NCBI RefSeq assembly: GCF_000696185.1
Contig: NZ_KK853997.1
Coordinates: 691,624-732,036, forward strand
Source of the DNA: Kitasatospora cheerisanensis KCTC 2395
GTDB taxonomy: Bacteria > Actinomycetota > Actinomycetes > Streptomycetales > Streptomycetaceae
DNA length: 40,413 nt
Reading direction: 5' to 3'
A program made the translations under genes and the position numbers. Shown here in pieces: positions 18,933 to 27,233 of this stretch. The notes beneath the pieces were generated by a model, which saw only the letters and a program-made list of their open reading frames with translations, searched no databases and was not told the DNA's origin. Numbering within the stretch: position 1 is the first letter of the stretch; each line of letters starts with the position of its first letter.

Positions 18933-21269
18933 ATGGAGCGGTTTCCCGGCTACCACTCCATGGACCGGCGCCGGCACTGGGATCCGGCGACCGCCGCCGT
19001 CGTCACCTCCCGGGTCGCCGGGCCCAGGCCGCCCCTGCGGCTGTTCTCCCCCGCCGAGGAGGCCTGCGCCCGCGCCCTGCTGAACCGGCTGCTGGACACC
19101 CCGCCCGTGGACCTGCTGCCGATGATCGACTCCCGCCTCGCCGAACGCGAGACCGACGGCTGGCACTACGCCGACCTGCCGCCCGACGACCGCGCCTGGC
19201 CCGAGACGATGCGGGCACTCGACGAGGACGCCCGCGCGCTGCCCGGCCGCCCGTCCTTCGCCGAGCTGACGGAGCGTCAACAGGACGGCCTGGTGGAGAA
19301 GGTGCGCCGCGCCGAGCGCTGGCACGGGTGGCCCGCGAAGCACGTGTGGAGCCTGTGGACGCGCTACGCCTGCACCGCCTACTACAGCCACCCGGCCGCC
19401 TGGGACGAGATCGGCTTCGGCGGCCCGGCCTTCCCGTCCGGCTACGCCCGGCTCGGCGTCGGCCGGCGCGAACGGTGGGAGGTCGCCGACGCGCACCCGC
19501 AGGCCCCGGACGCCGACCGGACCGACCCGCCGCCGCTGCCCGCGGTCACCGACCCCGGCCGGCACGGCGAGGCCCGGGCCGCGCTGGCGACGCTCCGTCA
19601 GACCGCCCGCCGGCAGCGCTCGGTGCGGCGCCGCAACGCCTCCGCCTGGCTGCTGCCGCCCGGCGGGCTCGGCTTCGACCACGGGCTGGTCGAGCAAATG
19701 CGGACGTTCCGCGACGAGGACGAGGTGGACCTGCTGATCGTCGGCTGCGGCGCGGGCGGCTCGGTGCTCGCCCAGCGGATGGCCCGGGCCGGCTGGTCGG
19801 TGGTGGTGCTGGAGGCCGGCCCGTTCTGGGATCCGCTGCGGGACTGGGTGAGCGACGAGTACGCCTCGCACCAGCTGTACTGGACCGAGCCACGGGTGCT
19901 CGCGGGCAGCGACCCGGTGCCGATGGGGTCGAACAACTCCGGGCGCGGGGTGGGCGGTTCGATGGTGCACTTCGCCGGGTACACGCCGCGCTTCCACCCG
20001 TCCGACTTCGCGACCCGCAGCCGGGACGGCGTGGGCGCGGACTGGCCGCTCGACTACGCCGACCTGCGGGAGTCCTACCGCCGGCTGGAGGCGGAACTGC
20101 CGGTCGCCGGGCAGTACTGGCCGTGGGGCGAGCCGCACGCCTACCCGCACGCGCCGCACCCGGTGGGCGGCAACGGCGAGGTGTTCCTGCGCGGCGCGGC
20201 GGCGCTCGGCATCGAGGCCCGGGTCGGGCCGGTGGCGATCACCAACGGCCGCTTCGGGCGCCGCCCGCACTGCGTGTACCGGGGCTTCTGCCTCCAGGGC
20301 TGCAAGGTCAACGCGAAGGCGTCCCCGCTGATCACCCACGTCCCCGACGCGCTGGCGCACGGCGTGGAGATCCGCGCCGACGCGATGGCCGCCGCCGTCG
20401 AGCTCGGCCCCGACGGGCTGGCGCGCGGCGTGCGCTACCTGCGCGGCGGCCGCGAACGCTTCCAACGGGCCCGCACGGTGGCCGTCGCCGGGTACGCCAT
20501 CGAGACGCCCAGGCTGCTGCTCAACTCGGCCGGAAAGCGTTTTCCGAACGGCCTGTGCAACGACCACGACCAGGTCGGACGGTACGTCATGGTGCAGGGC
20601 GCGCCGCAGACCTCCGGCCGCTTCGACGAGGAGATCCGGATGTACAAGGCGCCGCCGCCGGAGGTCACCACCGAGGCCTTCTACGAGACCGACCCGGCCA
20701 AGCCGTACCGACGCGGCTTCACCGTCCAGAACATCTCCCCGCTGCCCATCACCTGGGCCGAGCACGTGGTCGCCCAGGGCCACTGGGGGCCGCAGCTGCG
20801 CCGCTACCTGTCCGACTACGTGCACTGGGCGACCCTCGGCGCGATGGCCGAACTGCTGCCGCAGGCCGACAACCGGGTCACCCTCGCCGAGGAGACCGAC
20901 CGGCACGGGCTGCCCGTCGCGCACTTCTCCTACTCGCAGTGCGACAACGACCGGCAGCTGATCGCCGCCGCGCGCGGCGTGATGGAGGCGATCCTGACGG
21001 CCGCCGGGGCCACCGAGGTGATCACCATCGACCGCTACGCGCACCTGGTCGGCGGCTGCCGGATGGCCGCCCGGCCCGAGGACGGCGTGGTCGACCGGGA
21101 CCTGCGCACCTTCGCGGTGCCGAACCTGCTGATCACCGACGGCAGCGTGCTGCCCACCCAGGGCGCCGCCAACCCGGCGCTCACCATCATGGCCCTGGTC
21201 GACCGGGCCGCGTCCGTCCTCGCCGCCGGTGCCCGCAGCGGCCTGCGCAGCCCCACGGAGGCGTCATGA
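18933..21269 (+). CDS. gluconate-2-dehydrogenase-subunit-3-like / GMC oxidoreductase fusion
   Basis: A 778-residue two-part protein. Residues ~25-220 resemble the gluconate 2-dehydrogenase subunit 3 family (LFSPAEEACARALLNRLL... LPMIDSRLAERETDGWHYADLPPD... FAELTERQQDGLVEKV...). Residues ~260-765 form a GMC flavoenzyme with the FAD-binding motif VDLLIVGCGAGGSVLAQRMARAGWSVVVLEAG, GMC signatures GSNNSGRGVGGSMVHFAGY and CVYRGFCLQGCKVNAKASPLIT, and the C-terminal HLVGGCRM and DGSVLPTQGAANPALTIMAL. Proteobacterial enzymes carry these as separate subunits with a cytochrome c; here they are fused and no cytochrome gene is nearby. No Tat or Sec signal is visible, so it is probably cytoplasmic. GGGAAGGGAG precedes the ATG. 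The stop overlaps the enolase-family start. Confidence 0.87.
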   Translation: MERFPGYHSMDRRRHWDPATAAVVTSRVAGPRPPLRLFSPAEEACARALLNRLLDTPPVDLLPMIDSRLAERETDGWHYADLPPDDRAWPETMRALDEDARALPGRPSFAELTERQQDGLVEKVRRAERWHGWPAKHVWSLWTRYACTAYYSHPAAWDEIGFGGPAFPSGYARLGVGRRERWEVADAHPQAPDADRTDPPPLPAVTDPGRHGEARAALATLRQTARRQRSVRRRNASAWLLPPGGLGFDHGLVEQMRTFRDEDEVDLLIVGCGAGGSVLAQRMARAGWSVVVLEAGPFWDPLRDWVSDEYASHQLYWTEPRVLAGSDPVPMGSNNSGRGVGGSMVHFAGYTPRFHPSDFATRSRDGVGADWPLDYADLRESYRRLEAELPVAGQYWPWGEPHAYPHAPHPVGGNGEVFLRGAAALGIEARVGPVAITNGRFGRRPHCVYRGFCLQGCKVNAKASPLITHVPDALAHGVEIRADAMAAAVELGPDGLARGVRYLRGGRERFQRARTVAVAGYAIETPRLLLNSAGKRFPNGLCNDHDQVGRYVMVQGAPQTSGRFDEEIRMYKAPPPEVTTEAFYETDPAKPYRRGFTVQNISPLPITWAEHVVAQGHWGPQLRRYLSDYVHWATLGAMAELLPQADNRVTLAEETDRHGLPVAHFSYSQCDNDRQLIAAARGVMEAILTAAGATEVITIDRYAHLVGGCRMAARPEDGVVDRDLRTFAVPNLLITDGSVLPTQGAANPALTIMALVDRAASVLAAGARSGLRSPTEAS
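20532..20546 (+). promoter_or_regulatory. operator-like site inside the GMC gene
   Basis: GGAAAGCGTTTTCCG closely matches the four-copy element at 39225-39314. It spans consecutive codons GGA AAG CGT TTT CCG, three of which end in A or T in a gene that otherwise uses G/C third positions. That composition break supports selection on the DNA rather than on the protein. Confidence 0.4.
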
Positions 21270-22399
21270 CCGACCGTCAGCCTGCTTTCCCCGTCGACCG
21301 CCTGACGGTGCGGGTGTACACCGTCCCCACCGACCACCCCGAGGCCGACGGCACGCTGTCCTGGGACGCCACCACGCTGATCCTGGTCGAGGCCCGCAGC
21401 GGCGGCACGGCCGGCCTCGGCTGGACGTACGGCGCGCCCGCCACCGCCGCCCTGGTCCGCGCACCGCTGGCCGCCGCCGTCCTCGGCCGCGACGCCCTCG
21501 ACACCGCGGGCGCGTACGAGGCGATGCGCCGCGCCCTGCGCAACGCGGGCCGCCCGGGCGCCGGCGGCTACGCGCTGTCCGCCGTGGACGTCGCCCTGTG
21601 GGACCTGTCCGCCCGGCTGCTCGGCCTGCCACTGGTCCGCCTGCTCGGCGGGCGCCCCCGGCCCGTCGCGGTGTACGGCAGCGGCGGGTTCACCAGCTAC
21701 CCGGACCGCCTGACGGAGCGTCAACTACGCGGCTGGACGGACGGGCAGGGCATCCCCCGCGTCAAGATCAAGATCGGCGAGGCCCGGGGCACCCGCCCCG
21801 AACGCGACCTGGAGCGGATCGCCGCCGCCCGCCGCACCGTCGGCCCGGACACCGCGCTGTACGTGGACGCCAACGGCGCGTTCACCGCCAAGCAGGCGAT
21901 CCGGCTGGCCGCGGCCTTCGCCGAGGACGGCGTCACCTGGTTCGAGGAACCCGTCCCGTCCGACGACCTGCCCGGCCTGGCCGCCGTCCGCGCCGCCGTC
22001 TCCCCCGACGTCGCGGCCGGCGAGTACGGCGACGAGCCGCGCTACTTCGCCGCCATGGCGCCCGCCGTCGACTGCCTGCAGGCCGACGCCACCCGCTGCG
22101 GCGGCCTCACCGGCTTCCTGCGGGCCGCCGCCGTCGCGGAGGCCGCCGGGGTGCCGCTCTCCGCGCACTGCGCGCCGCACGTCCACGCGCACGCCGCGGC
22201 GGCCCGGCCCGGGGTGCGGCACCTGGAGTGGTTCCACGACCACGTCCGGGTCGAGGGGCTGCTGTTCGACGGCGTCCTCGACCCGGCGGGCGGCGCCGTC
22301 ACCCCCGGCGCGTCCGGCGAGCCCGGCCACGGGCTGCGCCTCGCCGCCGACCGGGCCGCGCCGTACCTCGCCGAGGACTGGAGCGTCCGGCCCGATTGA
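21266..22399 (+). CDS. enolase-superfamily enzyme (mandelate racemase/muconate lactonizing type)
   Basis: A 377-residue barrel enzyme. The catalytic KxK pair is RVKIKIGE (Lys167, Lys169). The metal ligands are Asp201 (YVDANG), Glu227 (WFEEPV) and Glu253 (AAGEYGDEP). The seventh-strand histidine region is SAHCAPHVHAHA. The N-terminal capping domain (WDATTLILVEARSGGTAGLGWTYG...) is intact. Related enzymes dehydrate or epimerize sugar acids or cycloisomerize muconates. Coupled translation with a GMC oxidase (ATGA overlap) suggests dehydration of the sugar acid the GMC enzyme produces, with the ThDP enzyme using the resulting 2-oxo acid. That order is inferred. Confidence 0.85.
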   Translation: MTDRQPAFPVDRLTVRVYTVPTDHPEADGTLSWDATTLILVEARSGGTAGLGWTYGAPATAALVRAPLAAAVLGRDALDTAGAYEAMRRALRNAGRPGAGGYALSAVDVALWDLSARLLGLPLVRLLGGRPRPVAVYGSGGFTSYPDRLTERQLRGWTDGQGIPRVKIKIGEARGTRPERDLERIAAARRTVGPDTALYVDANGAFTAKQAIRLAAAFAEDGVTWFEEPVPSDDLPGLAAVRAAVSPDVAAGEYGDEPRYFAAMAPAVDCLQADATRCGGLTGFLRAAAVAEAAGVPLSAHCAPHVHAHAAAARPGVRHLEWFHDHVRVEGLLFDGVLDPAGGAVTPGASGEPGHGLRLAADRAAPYLAEDWSVRPD

Positions 22400-22464
22400 G
22401 ACCCGCCGGGCCGGGCAGACGCGCCACGACACGGAGCAACGGAGCAAGCGAAAGGACTCGGACC

Positions 22465-22854
22465 ATGCTGCTGCTCGGACTCCTCCTGTTCGCCGCCTCC
22501 GGCGCGTTCGCCGGACTGCTGATCGCCGACAACCTCGGCGGCGGACCCGAGACCGGGGTGACGGTCCTCAACAACAACATCGGCACCGTCAACACCCTCG
22601 GCGCTTTCCTCGCCGGGATCGCCCTGACGCTGATGGCCTGCGCCGGAATCGCGCTGATGGCCGGCGGCCTGCGCTGGCACCGGCGCCGCCGGGTCGCCGC
22701 GGACCAGCCGGTCGCCGTCGACCGCACCGCCGACCCGAGCCTGCGGACCGGCGCGAGCACCGACCCGACCGTCACCGCCCCGACCACCACCGCCGACCCG
22801 GCGGGCACGGCCCAGCGGCCGCGCAGCCGGCCCCGGCACCGATTCACCCACTGA
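22465..22854 (+). CDS. small membrane protein preceding csbD
   Basis: A 129-residue protein with two membrane helices: MLLLGLLLFAASGAFAGLLIADNLGG and GAFLAGIALTLMACAGIALMAGGL. A basic patch (RWHRRRR) and a disordered threonine/proline-rich tail follow. It resembles short actinobacterial membrane proteins often found near csbD. AAAGGA lies about 9 bases before the ATG. The 65-bp gap to the enolase-family gene and the different theme suggest a separate stress-related unit with csbD. Confidence 0.7.
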   Translation: MLLLGLLLFAASGAFAGLLIADNLGGGPETGVTVLNNNIGTVNTLGAFLAGIALTLMACAGIALMAGGLRWHRRRRVAADQPVAVDRTADPSLRTGASTDPTVTAPTTTADPAGTAQRPRSRPRHRFTH

Positions 22855-22887
22855 CCCCCGAACCACCACCCCAGAAGGGACACCCTC

Positions 22888-23097
22888 ATGAGTGACGCCT
22901 CCGACAAGCTCAAGCACCGTGCCGAGGAAGCCGTCGGCGCCGCCAAGGAGAAGACCGGCGCCGCCACCGGCAACGAGCGGCTGGAACAGGAGGGCCGCGC
23001 CGACCAGGCCGAATCCCAGGCCAAGCAGACCGCCGACCAGGCGAAGGACAAGCTCAAGGAGGGCGTCGACCGGGTCAAGGGCGCCTTCAAGCGCTGA
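22888..23097 (+). CDS. CsbD-family stress protein
   Basis: A 69-residue, highly charged protein with the CsbD pattern DKLKHRAEEAVGAAKEKTGAATGNERLEQEGRADQ, followed by a second lysine-rich helical repeat DQAKDKLKEGVDRVKGAFKR. CsbD proteins are abundant stress proteins controlled by SigB in Bacillus; their molecular role is unsettled. AGAAGGGA is 7 bases upstream of the ATG. No SigB-like promoter is seen in the short gap, so it may be read from the gene before it. A strong terminator follows. Confidence 0.9.
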   Translation: MSDASDKLKHRAEEAVGAAKEKTGAATGNERLEQEGRADQAESQAKQTADQAKDKLKEGVDRVKGAFKR

Positions 23098-23111
23098 CCC
23101 CCGCACCACCC

Positions 23112-23144
23112 GGCCCGGCCCCGAAGACGCTTCGGGGCCGGGCC
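23112..23144 (+). terminator. strong hairpin terminator after csbD
   Basis: A perfect 15-bp stem (GGCCCGGCCCCGAAG with its complement) closes a 3-base ACG loop and is followed by TTCT. It lies 15 bp after the csbD stop and also faces the convergent SDR gene. Confidence 0.85.
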
Positions 23145-23206
23145 TTCTGACGCCCTGTCCGTTCGGTGGTGCCTGGCGGTCCGTTTGCGGTGGCTGCGCG
23201 GGCCGG

Positions 23207-24217
23207 TCAGTCCTGGCGGCGGCGCAGGCCGGCCGCGAGGACGGCGCCGGTGAGCAGCGCGGCGGCGGCCAGCGGGACGCGGTGGCGGTCCGCCCAGGCC
23301 TGCGGGGCGTGGGCGTGCGCCTCCGGGTCGAAGCGGCCGTGCGCGCCGTGGTCGACGGTGGCGTCCTGCGGGGTCCACAGGTTGTCGGGGTCGTCGAGGT
23401 CGCGCGGCCGGTCGGTCTGCTGGGAGTCCCAGCCGGTGCGGGCCAGGTAGCGGTCCAGCAGGCCGGGTGCGACGGCGTTGGCCAGCAGGGTGGCGACGGT
23501 GGACGCGCCGACCCGGTACTCGCGGCGGCCCGGGTGGTCGGCGGCGTACAGGATCGCGCGGGCGATCGGCTCCGGCTGGTACACCGGGGCGACCGGGCGG
23601 GCCTGCCGGGGCAGCCGGGAGCGCACCCAGTCGAACTGCGGGGTGTTGACGGCGGGCAGCTGCACCATCGTGCAGCGCACCGCCGTGCGCTGGTGCAGCA
23701 GTTCGCAGCGCAGCGCCTCGTGCCAGCCCTGCAGGGCGTGCTTGGCGCCGCTGTACGCGCTCTGCAGCGGGATGCCGCGGTAGGCGATCGCGGAGCCGAC
23801 CTGCACCACGCAGCCCCGGTCGCGGGGCAGCATCCGGCGCAGCGCGGCTCGGGTCGCGTACACGTAGCCGAGGTAGGAGACCTCGGTGACGCGGCGGAAG
23901 TCGGCGGGGCTGATCTCCATGAACGGGGCGAAGACGGACGCCAGGGCCGCGTTGACCCAGACGTCGATCGGGCCGAGGGCGCGTTCGACGCTCTCGGCGG
24001 CGCGCTCCACGGCGTCCGGGTCGGCGAGGTCGACGGTGACGGCCATCGCCCGGACGCCGGCCTCCCGGGCCTCGGCGAGGGCGGCGTCCAGTCCGGCGCT
24101 GCCGCGGGCCAGCAGCGCCACTCGGTCGCCGCGGGCGGCGAAGGCCCGGGCCGCGGCGCGTCCGACGCCGGCCGACGCGCCGCTGATCACGACGGTGCGG
24201 GGTTCACTCGTTGTCAT
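23207..24217 (-). CDS. short-chain dehydrogenase/reductase with C-terminal anchor
   Basis: A 336-residue SDR. The Rossmann glycine motif is [11 protein letters not shown] (~11-21). Catalytic residues lie in [22 protein letters not shown] (Ser, YxxxK). The N-terminal ~250 residues form the fold. The C-terminus adds a disordered segment and a hydrophobic stretch [18 protein letters not shown] ending RRRQD, a probable membrane anchor. Close relatives in streptomycetes are annotated only as SDR family oxidoreductases. The ATG at 24217 lies 14 bp inside the 3' end of the upstream DUF6328-like gene and lacks a clear ribosome-binding site, so translation is probably coupled. Confidence 0.85.
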   Translation of the reverse strand: MTTSEPRTVVISGASAGVGRAAARAFAARGDRVALLARGSAGLDAALAEAREAGVRAMAVTVDLADPDAVERAAESVERALGPIDVWVNAALASVFAPFMEISPADFRRVTEVSYLGYVYATRAALRRMLPRDRGCVVQVGSAIAYRGIPLQSAYSGAKHALQGWHEALRCELLHQRTAVRCTMVQLPAVNTPQFDWVRSRLPRQARPVAPVYQPEPIARAILYAADHPGRREYRVGASTVATLLANAVAPGLLDRYLARTGWDSQQTDRPRDLDDPDNLWTPQDATVDHGAHGRFDPEAHAHAPQAWADRHRVPLAAAALLTGAVLAAGLRRRQD

Positions 24218-24845
24218 GGCGGGCGTCTGACCGCCTGCGGCGGCCGGAAACCCGGCCGGCCGTGGCCCGGCGGCGGGCCGCCTTGCCCGGGCGGCCGGCG
24301 GCGGTGCTGCGCCGGCCGGCGGCCGCGGCGCGGCGGCGGGCCTCGGCTCCGCCCGGCCGGTCGCGGAGCACGCCGCTGCGGCGCATCAGCAGCCACGGCA
24401 GCAGCAGCCACCAGACCGTGAACCAGGCCATCACCCCGCCGACGATCAGTCCGGCGCCGGGGCCGCCGATGGCGACGTGCAGCAGCAGGAGCAGCGCGGA
24501 GCCGACGGTCAGCGCGAGCAGCACCACGCCGAGGGCGACCACCCGGGAGGTGGCGTCGACGAGTTCGGGCTTGAGGCGGCGTCCGGCGAGCAGGCGGTGG
24601 TAGGCGACGGGGGCGATCAGCGCGCCGGTGGCGAGGGCGCCGAGGACGACGGTGACCACGTACAGGCCGCGTTCGAAGGCGGACAGGATGGCGAAGCGCG
24701 GCATGAACACCACGCTCAGCAGGAAGCCGAACAGGATCTGCGCACCGGTCTGCACCACCCGGACCTCTTGCAGCAGTTCCGTCCAGCGCCGGTCCGCGCG
24801 TTCGTTCGGGGTCTCGTGCCGGCCCCTGCCGTCCTCGGGCACCAT
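24204..24845 (-). CDS. DUF6328-like membrane protein
   Basis: A 213-residue protein with a soluble N-terminus ([30 protein letters not shown]) and four hydrophobic helices (~35-50, 62-82, 105-127, 131-152). The C-terminal tail (~155-213) is extremely arginine/alanine-rich. The ELRVxQTGxQILFAFLL-type N-terminus is typical of DUF6328 proteins common in actinobacteria; function unknown. AAGGGGGAG precedes the ATG at 24843-24845. Its end overlaps the SDR start, so the two form an operon. The 173-bp gap on the other side separates it from a divergent HAD gene. Confidence 0.75.
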   Translation of the reverse strand: MVPEDGRGRHETPNERADRRWTELLQEVRVVQTGAQILFGFLLSVVFMPRFAILSAFERGLYVVTVVLGALATGALIAPVAYHRLLAGRRLKPELVDATSRVVALGVVLLALTVGSALLLLLHVAIGGPGAGLIVGGVMAWFTVWWLLLPWLLMRRSGVLRDRPGGAEARRRAAAAGRRSTAAGRPGKAARRRATAGRVSGRRRRSDARHDNE

Positions 24846-25018
24846 CGGGCGCTCCCCCTTTCCGGGCCCGCGTCTGTCCGCCGCCGCGGGTCCGGAAACG
24901 GGCCGCCGTCAGACAGGGAGTGTGCGCGACGGCGACCGGGGTAGACGGGGCGACGCGCCGGAACGGCTCCGGCGGGAATCGGACGGCCCCGACCGCTCCG
25001 TCCGGAGGAGGAGACGCC

Positions 25019-25708
25019 ATGGCTGCGGACGCCCCGGCCGCCGCACTGTTCGACGTGGACGGCACCCTGGTGGACACCGCCTACCTGCACACCCTCGCCT
25101 GGTGGGAGGCCCTGCGGCAGTACGGCCACCTGGTCGACGCGGCGCCGGTGCACCGCGCCATCGGCATGGGCAGCGACCAGCTGCTCGACCACCTGCTCGG
25201 CGCCGACCGGGACCGCTCGGACGACGAGGCGATCAGCGCCGCCCACCTGGCGCTGTACGCCCAGTTCTGGCCCGGCCTGCGGGCCTTCGACGGCGCCGCC
25301 GACCTGCTGCGCGCCTGCGCCGGCCGGGGCTGGCGGGTGGTCCTGTGCACCTCCGCCTCCGGCCGTGAACTCGACGTCCTGCGCGGGGCGTTGGACGCGG
25401 ACGACGCCGTCTTCGCGGTCACCGACTCGGATTCGGTGGCCGTCTCGAAGCCGGCCCCCGACCTGGTGCACAGCGCCCTGGAGCGGGCCTCGGCCCCCGC
25501 CGGGCGGGCGGTCTTCGTCGGCGACAGCGTGTGGGACGTCCGGGCCGCGAACCGGGCCGGCACGCCGTGCGTGGGTGTCGAGACGGGCGGCTTCGCGGGC
25601 GAGGAGCTGCGCGGCGCCGGCGCCGTGGAGGTGCACTCCTCGGTCGGGGACCTGCTGGCCTCGCTCGACGACAGCGTGCTCGCCCACCCGAGGGGCGGTG
25701 ACCGATGA
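25019..25708 (+). CDS. HAD-superfamily phosphatase
   Basis: A 229-residue HAD hydrolase with all four motifs: ALFDVDGTLVDT (nucleophile and acid/base Asp), VVLCTSASG (Ser), SKPAPDLV (Lys) and AVFVGDSVWDVRAANRAG (acidic pair). The helical cap lies between motifs I and II, as in phosphoglycolate phosphatases and beta-phosphoglucomutases. Substrate unknown. I chose the ATG at 25019 because GGAGGAGGA lies 7 bases upstream; the frame open from 24920 lacks conserved sequence. Its stop overlaps the start of the next gene (ATGA). Confidence 0.87.
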   Translation: MAADAPAAALFDVDGTLVDTAYLHTLAWWEALRQYGHLVDAAPVHRAIGMGSDQLLDHLLGADRDRSDDEAISAAHLALYAQFWPGLRAFDGAADLLRACAGRGWRVVLCTSASGRELDVLRGALDADDAVFAVTDSDSVAVSKPAPDLVHSALERASAPAGRAVFVGDSVWDVRAANRAGTPCVGVETGGFAGEELRGAGAVEVHSSVGDLLASLDDSVLAHPRGGDR

Positions 25709-26157
25709 GCAGCGTCCACGAGGCGGGAGTGGCCGCCCGCCGGGCCGCGTACCGGGTGCGGGCGGCGACCTGGACGGCGCTGTGCGCACTCTGCTCGCTC
25801 GGCGCGGTGTCCGGCTCCGGCGCGGGCGGCCCGCTGCCCGGCACCGCGACCGGCGGCGCGGGCGGGCCCGGGGCCACAGCGGATTTCCCGGCGGCTCCGG
25901 GACGGCGGACGAGTGGCGGTGAGCGGGGTGAGCATCGTGAGCGCGGTGGACGAGTGGTGGTGAGCACGGTGGACGGTGCGACTCTCTCCCCCAGCGAGCG
26001 GCAGCGGCTGGCCGTACTGGAGGCCGAGCTGCGGGTCGACGTCGAACTCGACCTGCGGCTGCGCACCATGCGCTATCACCCGTTCCGCGCCGTCCTCGGC
26101 CCGGTCTGCCGGGCGCTGCTGACCGCCACCCGGCGGGTGGTCCGGCCTGCCGGCTGA
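25705..26157 (+). CDS. hypothetical protein with DUF3040-like C-terminus
   Basis: A 150-residue protein starting four bases before the end of the HAD gene. The N-terminal part has one weak hydrophobic stretch (ATWTALCALCSLGAV) and a glycine/alanine-rich linker. The C-terminus (LSPSERQRLAVLEAELRVDVELDLRLRTMR) resembles the start of DUF3040 proteins. It may be two pieces joined in one frame: a second start near 25960 (GTG) would give a ~65-residue protein. Function unknown. Confidence 0.5.
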   Translation: MSSVHEAGVAARRAAYRVRAATWTALCALCSLGAVSGSGAGGPLPGTATGGAGGPGATADFPAAPGRRTSGGERGEHRERGGRVVVSTVDGATLSPSERQRLAVLEAELRVDVELDLRLRTMRYHPFRAVLGPVCRALLTATRRVVRPAG

Positions 26158-26188
26158 GTCGCGCGCCCGGCGCACGCACTGCCCCATC

Positions 26189-26204
26189 GCGCGCCCTTGC
26201 GCGC
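26189..26204. terminator. hairpin between convergent genes
   Basis: GCGCGC-CCTT-GCGCGC forms a 6-bp GC stem with a 4-base loop in the 54-bp gap between the hypothetical gene and the convergent quinone oxidoreductase. Confidence 0.4.
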
Positions 26205-26211
26205 GCCCGGC

Positions 26212-27133
26212 TCACGGCACCAGCACGACCTTGCCGAGGTTCGCCCGTCCCTCCACCAGTGCGTGCGCGCGGGCGGCCTCGGCCAGCGGGAGGGCGGCGT
26301 GCACGGGCGCGCAGGGCGCCGGAGCGGAACGCCGCCCACTGCTCCTCGCGCCAACGGGCGTACCGCTCCGGCTGGTTGCGGGCGATCGTCGCCATCTGGA
26401 AGCCGATCACCGAGGCGCTGCGCACCAGCAGTTTCGAAGGCGTCCACCGAGCCGCCGCCGGAGCTGAACGCGACCAGCCGCCCGCCGGGCGCCAGGCCCG
26501 CACCGCCGGACCGAGCAGCTCGCCGCCGACGCCGTCCAGCACCACGTCGACCGGCTCGCCCCAGGACGCCTCGCCGTAGACCACCACCTCGTCGGCGCCG
26601 AGGGCACGGACGAAGTCCGTCTTCGCGGCGTCGCCCACCGCCGCCACCACCCGCGACGCCCCGCCGTTCCGGGCGTACTGCAACGCGAGCCCGCCGACCG
26701 CACTGGCCGCCGCCGTGACCAGCACCGACTCGCCGGCCTCGACCCGCCCCGCCCGGTACGCGCCGCGCGCCACCAGCCCGCTGCGGACCAGCGCCACCGC
26801 GTCGACGGCGCTCGCGTACGCGGGAACGTGCGAGGCCATGCCCTGGTGCACCACCGCGAGTTCCGCGTAGCCGCCGGCGAAGGCCAGCCCGGTGACGCGG
26901 TCCCCCACCGCGAACCCGTCGACCCCCGGGCCGAGCGCGACCACCGTGCCCGCCACCTCCCCGCCGAGTGGCGCAGGCTCCCTGCCCTCGCGCACCTTCC
27001 GCACGACGGGCAGCGTCACCCCGATCGCCTCGCAGCGCACCAGCAGCTCACCGGGGCCGGGCTCGGGCTCCGGGGCTTCCTCGACGAACAGCACCTCGGG
27101 GCCGCCGTTCTTCTCGTAGCGGACGCGACGCAA
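26212..27133 (-). pseudogene. zinc-less quinone oxidoreductase (MDR family), at least three frame breaks
   Basis: The product is an NADPH:quinone-reductase-like MDR enzyme: N-terminal RRVRYEKNGGPEVLFVEEAPEP, AGTVVALGPGVDGFAVGDRVTGL and the NADPH site TAAASAVGGLALQYARNGGASRVVAAVGDAAK...LGADEVVVY. The conserved protein then continues through three shifts. Near 26485 GGRLVAFSSGGGSVDAFE resumes in another frame. At ~26433 one extra A (TTCGAAACTG) restores LLVRSASVIGFQMATIARNQPERYARW. At ~26310 a last shift leads to VHAALPLAEAARAHALVEGRANLGKVVLVP and the TGA at 26212. The TTG start (27131-27133) has GGAGG six bases upstream. It is divergent from marR. Either a pseudogene or a poorly resolved consensus. 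Confidence 0.75.
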
Positions 27134-27159
27134 CGCACACCTCCAGGAGGACCGATTCA

Positions 27160-27172
27160 TTGGGGTTCCCAA
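27160..27172. promoter_or_regulatory. MarR operator copy 1 (oxidoreductase side)
   Basis: TTGGG-GTT-CCCAA is a perfect inverted repeat. It shares flanks (TTCA before, CG after) with copy 2. It lies between the probable oxidoreductase -10 (minus-strand TAGAGT, 27186-27181) and its start codon, so bound protein would block transcription. Confidence 0.65.
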
Positions 27173-27198
27173 CGGTCTGCACTCTAGCCGCCTTTTCA

Positions 27199-27233
27199 TT
27201 GGGATGCCCAACGTTTTCCGCTACCCTCGCCCC
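27199..27233 (+). promoter_or_regulatory. marR promoter with overlapping operator copy 2; leaderless start
   Basis: TTGGG-ATG-CCCAA (27199-27211) is the second copy of the palindrome. Its first half is also a -35 box (TTGGGA, 27199-27204), 17 bases from a -10 TACCCT (27222-27227). The expected start point is the A of the ATG at 27234, so marR is probably leaderless and autoregulated. Confidence 0.6.

Noticed and set aside
18888..21044. 718-residue minus-strand frame opposite the GMC gene
   Set aside because: Antisense shadow without family features; the GMC fusion explains this DNA.
24921..24944. SigB-like promoter GTGT-N15-GGGTAG before the HAD gene
   Set aside because: The -10 lacks the pyrimidine and the -35 pattern is too degenerate to be convincing on its own.
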